From Mycobacterium sp. (GTDB lineage: Bacteria; Actinomycetota; Actinomycetes; Mycobacteriales; Mycobacteriaceae): DNA of 10,839 bases. The notes under the pieces were generated by a model. The model did not search any database. It was not told the origin of the DNA and was given only the letters and a program-made list of their open reading frames with translations. Numbering within the stretch: the first letter of the stretch is position 1; the number at the start of each line of letters is the position of its first letter. The stretch is from contig JAOPWF010000136.1 in NCBI GenBank assembly GCA_025965815.1, forward strand, positions 1 to 10,839. The letters run 5' to 3'. The translations under genes were made by a program, and so were the position numbers. Positions 8,156 through 10,839 of the stretch are shown here, piece by piece.

Positions 8156-9022
8156 ATGACTGACTGGACCGCCGCCGACCTGCCCTCATTCTCCGGACGC
8201 ACGGCCATCGTCACCGGCGCCAACAGCGGACTGGGTCTGGTCACGGCCCGCGAGCTGACCCGCGTCGGCGGCCACGTCATCCTCGCGGTCCGCAACACCG
8301 AGAAGGGCAAAGAAGCCGCGGCCGGCATGACCGGCGACGTCGAGGTGCGAAAGCTCGACCTGCAGGACCTGGCGTCGATCCGGGAGTTCGCCGACGGCGT
8401 CGACAAGGTCGACGTGCTGATCAACAATGCGGGCATCATGGCGGTGCCGCTGGCTCAGACCGCCGACGGGTTCGAAAGTCAGATCGGTACCAATCACCTC
8501 GGCCATTTCGCGCTCACGAACCTGCTACTGCCCAAGGTCACCGACCGCGTGGTCACGGTGTCGTCGTTTGCGCATTGGGCGGGCTATATCAGCATCAAGG
8601 ACCTCAACTGGAAGACGAGGCCGTACTCGGCGTGGCTCGCCTATGGGCAGTCCAAGCTGGCGAACCTGCTGTTCACCAGCGAGCTGCAGCGGCGGCTCGA
8701 CCAGGCCGGGTCGCCGGTCAAGGCGCTTGCCGCGCACCCCGGCTACTCCGCCACCAACCTGCAGGGACACACCGGGCGCAAGTTGGGCGACGCGGTGATG
8801 AGCCTCGGCAACAAGCTGGCCACCGACGCGGACTTCGGTGCGCGGCGGACGCTGTTCGCCGCCTCCCAGGACCTGCCGGGCGATACGTTCGTCGGTCCGC
8901 GCTTCGGCGTGCTGGGCAGTACCCAACCCGTCGGCCGCAGCCTGCTCGCCAAGCGGGTCGACACCGGCAAGGAACTCTGGGAACTGTCCGAGCAGCTCAC
9001 GGACACCAAATTTTCGCTCTGA
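8156..9022 (+). CDS. Short-chain dehydrogenase/reductase (retinol-dehydrogenase-like SDR)
   Basis: An NAD(P)-dependent oxidoreductase of 288 residues with a Rossmann fold. The cofactor motif TGANSGLG is at 20-27, with LAVRNTEKGKEAA after beta-2, which suggests an NADP preference. NNAG is at 90-93. The active-site residues N113 (TNHLGHF), S136/S137 (VVTVSSFAHW), Y163 and K167 (YGQSK) are all present. The long gap between Ser and Tyr and the SKLANLLFTSEL segment resemble the RDH11/WWOX-type SDR group; the substrate is unknown. ATG 8156 is preferred over the in-frame GTG 8147, because the GTG overlaps a TAATGT -10 box that stands 7 bases before the ATG. The gene lies between lpqT and rplY, a position where I recall no gene in M. 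tuberculosis, and it appears separately promoted. The family is certain, the reaction is not. Confidence 0.92.
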   Translation: MTDWTAADLPSFSGRTAIVTGANSGLGLVTARELTRVGGHVILAVRNTEKGKEAAAGMTGDVEVRKLDLQDLASIREFADGVDKVDVLINNAGIMAVPLAQTADGFESQIGTNHLGHFALTNLLLPKVTDRVVTVSSFAHWAGYISIKDLNWKTRPYSAWLAYGQSKLANLLFTSELQRRLDQAGSPVKALAAHPGYSATNLQGHTGRKLGDAVMSLGNKLATDADFGARRTLFAASQDLPGDTFVGPRFGVLGSTQPVGRSLLAKRVDTGKELWELSEQLTDTKFSL

Positions 9023-9035
9023 CCGCACCGTGCGC

Positions 9036-9041
9036 TAACCT
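9036..9041 (+). promoter_or_regulatory. Candidate -10 box of rplY (TAACCT)
   Basis: TAACCT fits TANNNT and lies 13 bases after the dehydrogenase stop. The -35 position holds only a poor match (TTCGCT at 9013-9018, 17 bp spacing). Transcription would begin at about 9048, giving a leader of about 106 bases to the rplY ATG. Confidence 0.45.
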
Positions 9042-9047
9042 TGGCGG

Positions 9048-9153
9048 GCGTCACGGCGAGGGTGGTGAGACCACCGTTATCGACGGGAACCCGCTTCAGT
9101 AGTTGCGACCCTTGCCCGTGCGGAGACCACGACAGGCATAGAGGAGCAACACC
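9048..9153 (+). promoter_or_regulatory. Structured 5' leader of rplY
   Basis: Two convincing stem-loops can be read directly. The first is GGTGGT (9061-9066), loop GAG, ACCACC (9070-9075), a perfect 6-bp stem. The second is TGCCCGTG (9113-9120), loop CGGAGAC, pairing with CACG (9128-9131) and GGCA (9135-9138) across an ACA bulge, giving 8 bp. The second stem ends two bases before the Shine-Dalgarno GAGGAG (9141-9146), so it could affect ribosome access. Long leaders on ribosomal-protein genes are often autoregulatory, and that is the inference here. No upstream ORF with a start codon is seen. I do not recognise it as a named RNA family. Confidence 0.45.
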
Positions 9154-9816
9154 ATGGCGACGGCCAACACCCCGAACAAGATCAGCGCCGCGGTGCGCAC
9201 CGAGACCGGCAAGGGCGCGTCGCGCCGCGCCCGGCGCGAGGGCAAGATTCCCGCCGTCCTCTACGGCCACGGCGCGGCCCCGCAGCACCTGCTGCTGCCG
9301 GCCCGTGAGTTCGCTGCCGTACTGCGCCACGCGGGCACCAACGCGGTGCTGACCCTCGACATCGAGGGCAAGGAGCAGTTCGGGCTGACCAAGGCGCTGG
9401 AGATCCATCCCATCCGCCGCAACATCCAGCACGCCGACCTGCTCGTGGTGCGGCGCGGCGAAAAGGTGACCGTCGAGGTCAACGTCCTTGTCGAGGGCGA
9501 CGCCGGTCCGGACACCCTGGTCAACCAGGAAACGAGCACCATCGAGATCGAGTCCGACGCCATGTCGATCCCCGAGCAGCTGACCGTGTCGGTGGAAGGC
9601 GCCGAACCCGGCACTCAGATCACCGCCGGCCAGGTCGAGCTGCCGTCGGGCGTCACGTTGGTGTCGGACCCCGAACTGCTGGTCGTCAACGTCGTCACCG
9701 CGCCGACCGCCGAGCAGCTTGAGTCGGAAGGCGCCGGCGAGGCCGTCGAGGCCGCGGAACCGGCCGAGGAGACCGACGAAGGGGGCGCCGAGATTCCGGC
9801 TGGCGACTCCGAATAG
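9154..9816 (+). CDS. rplY: Large-subunit ribosomal protein bL25 (Ctc/TL5 type)
   Basis: bL25 binds 5S rRNA in the central protuberance of the 50S subunit; the long two-domain form is the Ctc/TL5 general-stress type. The product is 220 residues. The N-terminal 5S-binding domain (about 8-95) contains [21 protein letters not shown] and [18 protein letters not shown]. The C-terminal beta-rich domain follows (about 98-188: [34 protein letters not shown]). An acidic Glu/Ala-rich tail (about 191-220) is typical of actinobacterial members and probably disordered. ATG 9154 is set by GAGGAG at 9141-9146. pth follows after only 20 bases, so the two are probably co-transcribed. Very secure. Confidence 0.97.
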   Translation: MATANTPNKISAAVRTETGKGASRRARREGKIPAVLYGHGAAPQHLLLPAREFAAVLRHAGTNAVLTLDIEGKEQFGLTKALEIHPIRRNIQHADLLVVRRGEKVTVEVNVLVEGDAGPDTLVNQETSTIEIESDAMSIPEQLTVSVEGAEPGTQITAGQVELPSGVTLVSDPELLVVNVVTAPTAEQLESEGAGEAVEAAEPAEETDEGGAEIPAGDSE

Positions 9817-9836
9817 CAGCGTGGTTCGATCACGAG

Positions 9837-10412
9837 ATGGCGCAGCCGCTGCTGGTGGTCGGCCTCGGCAACCCCGGGCCGAACTATGCCAAGACCCGGC
9901 ACAACCTCGGGTTCGTGGTCGTCGACCTGCTCGCCGAGCGCATCGGCTCGAAGTTCAAGGTGCACAAGAAATCCGGCGCGGAGATCACTACCGGTCGGCT
10001 CGGCGGCCGCTCGGTGGTGCTGGCCAAGCCGCGCACCTACATGAACGAGTCCGGCCGCCACGTGGCGTCGCTGGCCAAGTTCTACTCCGTGCCGCCCGCC
10101 GACATCGTGGTGATCCACGACGAACTCGACATCGACTTCGGCCGCATCCGGCTGAAGCTGGGCGGCGGCGAGGGCGGTCACAACGGGGTACGCTCGGTCG
10201 CCTCGGCCTTGGGCACCAAGGACTTTCAGCGGGTGCGGATTGGCATCGGCCGTCCGCCGGGCCGTAAAGACCCGGCTGCGTACGTCCTGGAGAACTTCAC
10301 CGCTACCGAACGTGCCGAGGTGCCGACGATTTGCGAGCAGGCCGCTGATGCCACCGAGTTGCTGCTCGAACTGGGCTTGGAACCGGCCCAGAACCAGGTG
10401 CACGCCTGGTAG
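9837..10412 (+). CDS. pth: Peptidyl-tRNA hydrolase
   Basis: Pth cleaves the ester bond of peptidyl-tRNAs dropped from ribosomes and recycles the tRNA; it is usually essential. The 191-residue product has every family motif. GLGNPG is at 9-14 with N12, and TRHNLGF at 20-26 with catalytic H22. [10 protein letters not shown] includes N70, HDELD includes D95, and GGGEGGHNG includes N116. These numbers agree with M. tuberculosis Pth. The start ATG 9837 has only a weak RBS (ACGAG directly upstream), consistent with coupling to rplY, whose stop is 20 bases away. The rplY-pth pair is conserved in bacteria and links two translation-quality functions. Very secure. Confidence 0.98.
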   Translation: MAQPLLVVGLGNPGPNYAKTRHNLGFVVVDLLAERIGSKFKVHKKSGAEITTGRLGGRSVVLAKPRTYMNESGRHVASLAKFYSVPPADIVVIHDELDIDFGRIRLKLGGGEGGHNGVRSVASALGTKDFQRVRIGIGRPPGRKDPAAYVLENFTATERAEVPTICEQAADATELLLELGLEPAQNQVHAW

Positions 10413-10417
10413 TCACC

Positions 10418-10436
10418 GACAGCTGATTCCGCTGTC
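10418..10436 (+). terminator. Possible terminator hairpin after pth
   Basis: GACAGC (10418-10423) and GCTGTC (10431-10436) form a perfect 6-bp inverted repeat with a 7-base loop, starting 5 bases after the pth stop. It is followed by TGTCCC rather than a run of T, so it would be a non-canonical terminator. Further on, a palindrome ACCGG-AA-CCGGT lies at 10460-10471. Confidence 0.35.
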
Positions 10437-10469
10437 TGTCCCGGCGCGGCTTGCAGCTAACCGGAACCG

Positions 10470-10583
10470 GTGATGGCCGTCAGCGGTGAAGACAGCGGCA
10501 TCGTGCAGCGCCATTGTGAGGAGTGCATCGTCGCACCCCACAACTCGACGAAGTGCACCCTGGCCCCCGATCGGAGAAACCAG
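10470..10583 (+). other. In-frame Cys/His-rich segment directly upstream of the CRP-like gene; possible extended N-terminus
   Basis: The frame of the CRP-like gene stays open upstream to a TAA at 10458-10460 and contains GTG 10470 and ATG 10473. From ATG 10473 the 37 codons before 10584 encode H14-C15-x2-C18-x4-H23-x4-C28 (RHCEECIVAPHNSTKC). Codon-position GC counted by hand is 59%, 49% and 81% for positions 1, 2 and 3, the pattern of real high-GC coding DNA. Against this, neither upstream start has a good RBS, whereas ATG 10584 has a strong one. Either the segment belongs to the protein or it is a leader that happens to be open. The otherwise geneless interval 10413-10583 also holds a GTGC-N6-GCAC palindrome at 10523-10536. 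Confidence 0.4.
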
Positions 10584-10839
10584 ATGCCGACTGAACCTGC
10601 ACTGATCGACATCGATCGGATGGCGCGCAGCCGTCCCGATGCCCCCTGGCTGGACCAGCCGACGCAGTCAGAGCCTCGTGACTATCCGCGCGCCGCCACT
10701 CCCGTCAGATCCGGCGACGCACAAATCCTGGCTCAGGCCGGGATATTTCAGGGAGTCGAGCCGAGCGCTGTTTGGGCGGTCACCACGCAACTGCACCCGG
10801 TCAGCTTCCCCGCCAGGCATACGGTGTTCGCTGAGGGAG
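10584..10839 (+). CDS. CRP/FNR-family regulator, N-terminal part (runs off window)
   Basis: Eighty-five codons are visible. Residues 48-85 (counted from ATG 10584) read ILAQAGIFQGVEPSAVWAV then a continuation to HTVFAEG. This closely matches the start of the cyclic-nucleotide-binding domain of mycobacterial CRP (Rv3676: ILARAGIFQGVEPSA..., FPRGHTVFAEGE). The effector pocket, dimer helix and helix-turn-helix lie past the edge and cannot be judged. Unlike Rv3676, which starts almost at this motif, this protein has at least 45 extra N-terminal residues, polar and Pro-rich (MPTEPALIDIDRMARSRPDA...). GGAGAA at 10573-10578, 5 bases before ATG 10584, supports that start; a longer start at 10473 is possible. 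GC at third codon positions in the extension is lower (about 69% by hand count) than in the upstream segment. It is probably a CRP paralogue, but a cyclic-nucleotide-binding domain fused to something else is not excluded. Confidence 0.75.
   Translation, partial: MPTEPALIDIDRMARSRPDAPWLDQPTQSEPRDYPRAATPVRSGDAQILAQAGIFQGVEPSAVWAVTTQLHPVSFPARHTVFAEG

Noticed and set aside
9062..9102. Upstream peptide ORF in the rplY leader
   Set aside because: The frame ending in TAG at 9100-9102 has no start codon in the leader, and the frame with two GTG codons at 9062 runs through the rplY start without an RBS.

Overview
The window is high-GC DNA from a mycobacterium, most likely a fast-growing environmental species (Mycolicibacterium type). 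The basis is close resemblance to remembered M. tuberculosis proteins, the conserved order mfd / tetR / tRNA-Gln / glmU / prs / lpqT / rplY / pth, strong third-position GC bias, and TANNNT-type -10 boxes. The species cannot be named from the sequence alone.

Layout. Minus strand, 1-2162: the N-terminal 720 codons of mfd (transcription-repair coupling factor), running off the left edge. Divergent from it, 2269-3609: a PLP-dependent diaminopimelate-decarboxylase-like gene. Convergent with that, 12 bp away: a TetR regulator (minus strand). Upstream of the TetR gene on the plus strand: tRNA-Gln (anticodon TTG), then glmU (UDP-GlcNAc synthesis), then prs (PRPP synthesis). prs overlaps an ArsC-family reductase gene, which overlaps the lipoprotein gene lpqT. 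A short-chain dehydrogenase gene with its own apparent leaderless promoter follows. Next comes rplY (ribosomal protein L25/Ctc) behind a 131-base structured-looking leader, then pth (peptidyl-tRNA hydrolase). At the right edge a gene starts whose product closely resembles mycobacterial CRP but has an unusual N-terminal extension.

How the genes relate. Most are housekeeping functions: repair of transcription-blocking lesions (mfd), precursors for cell wall and nucleotides (glmU, prs; PRPP also feeds decaprenyl-phosphoryl-arabinose for arabinogalactan), and translation (tRNA-Gln, rplY, pth). The decarboxylase, the ArsC-like protein and the dehydrogenase are additions compared with the M. tuberculosis locus as I recall it. 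No mobile element, CRISPR array, phage gene or toxin-antitoxin pair was seen.

The window is mostly ordinary conserved core. The observations most worth checking are the CRP-like gene with a Cys/His-rich in-frame upstream region, the folded rplY leader, and two genes whose -10 box sits exactly 7 bases before a start codon.
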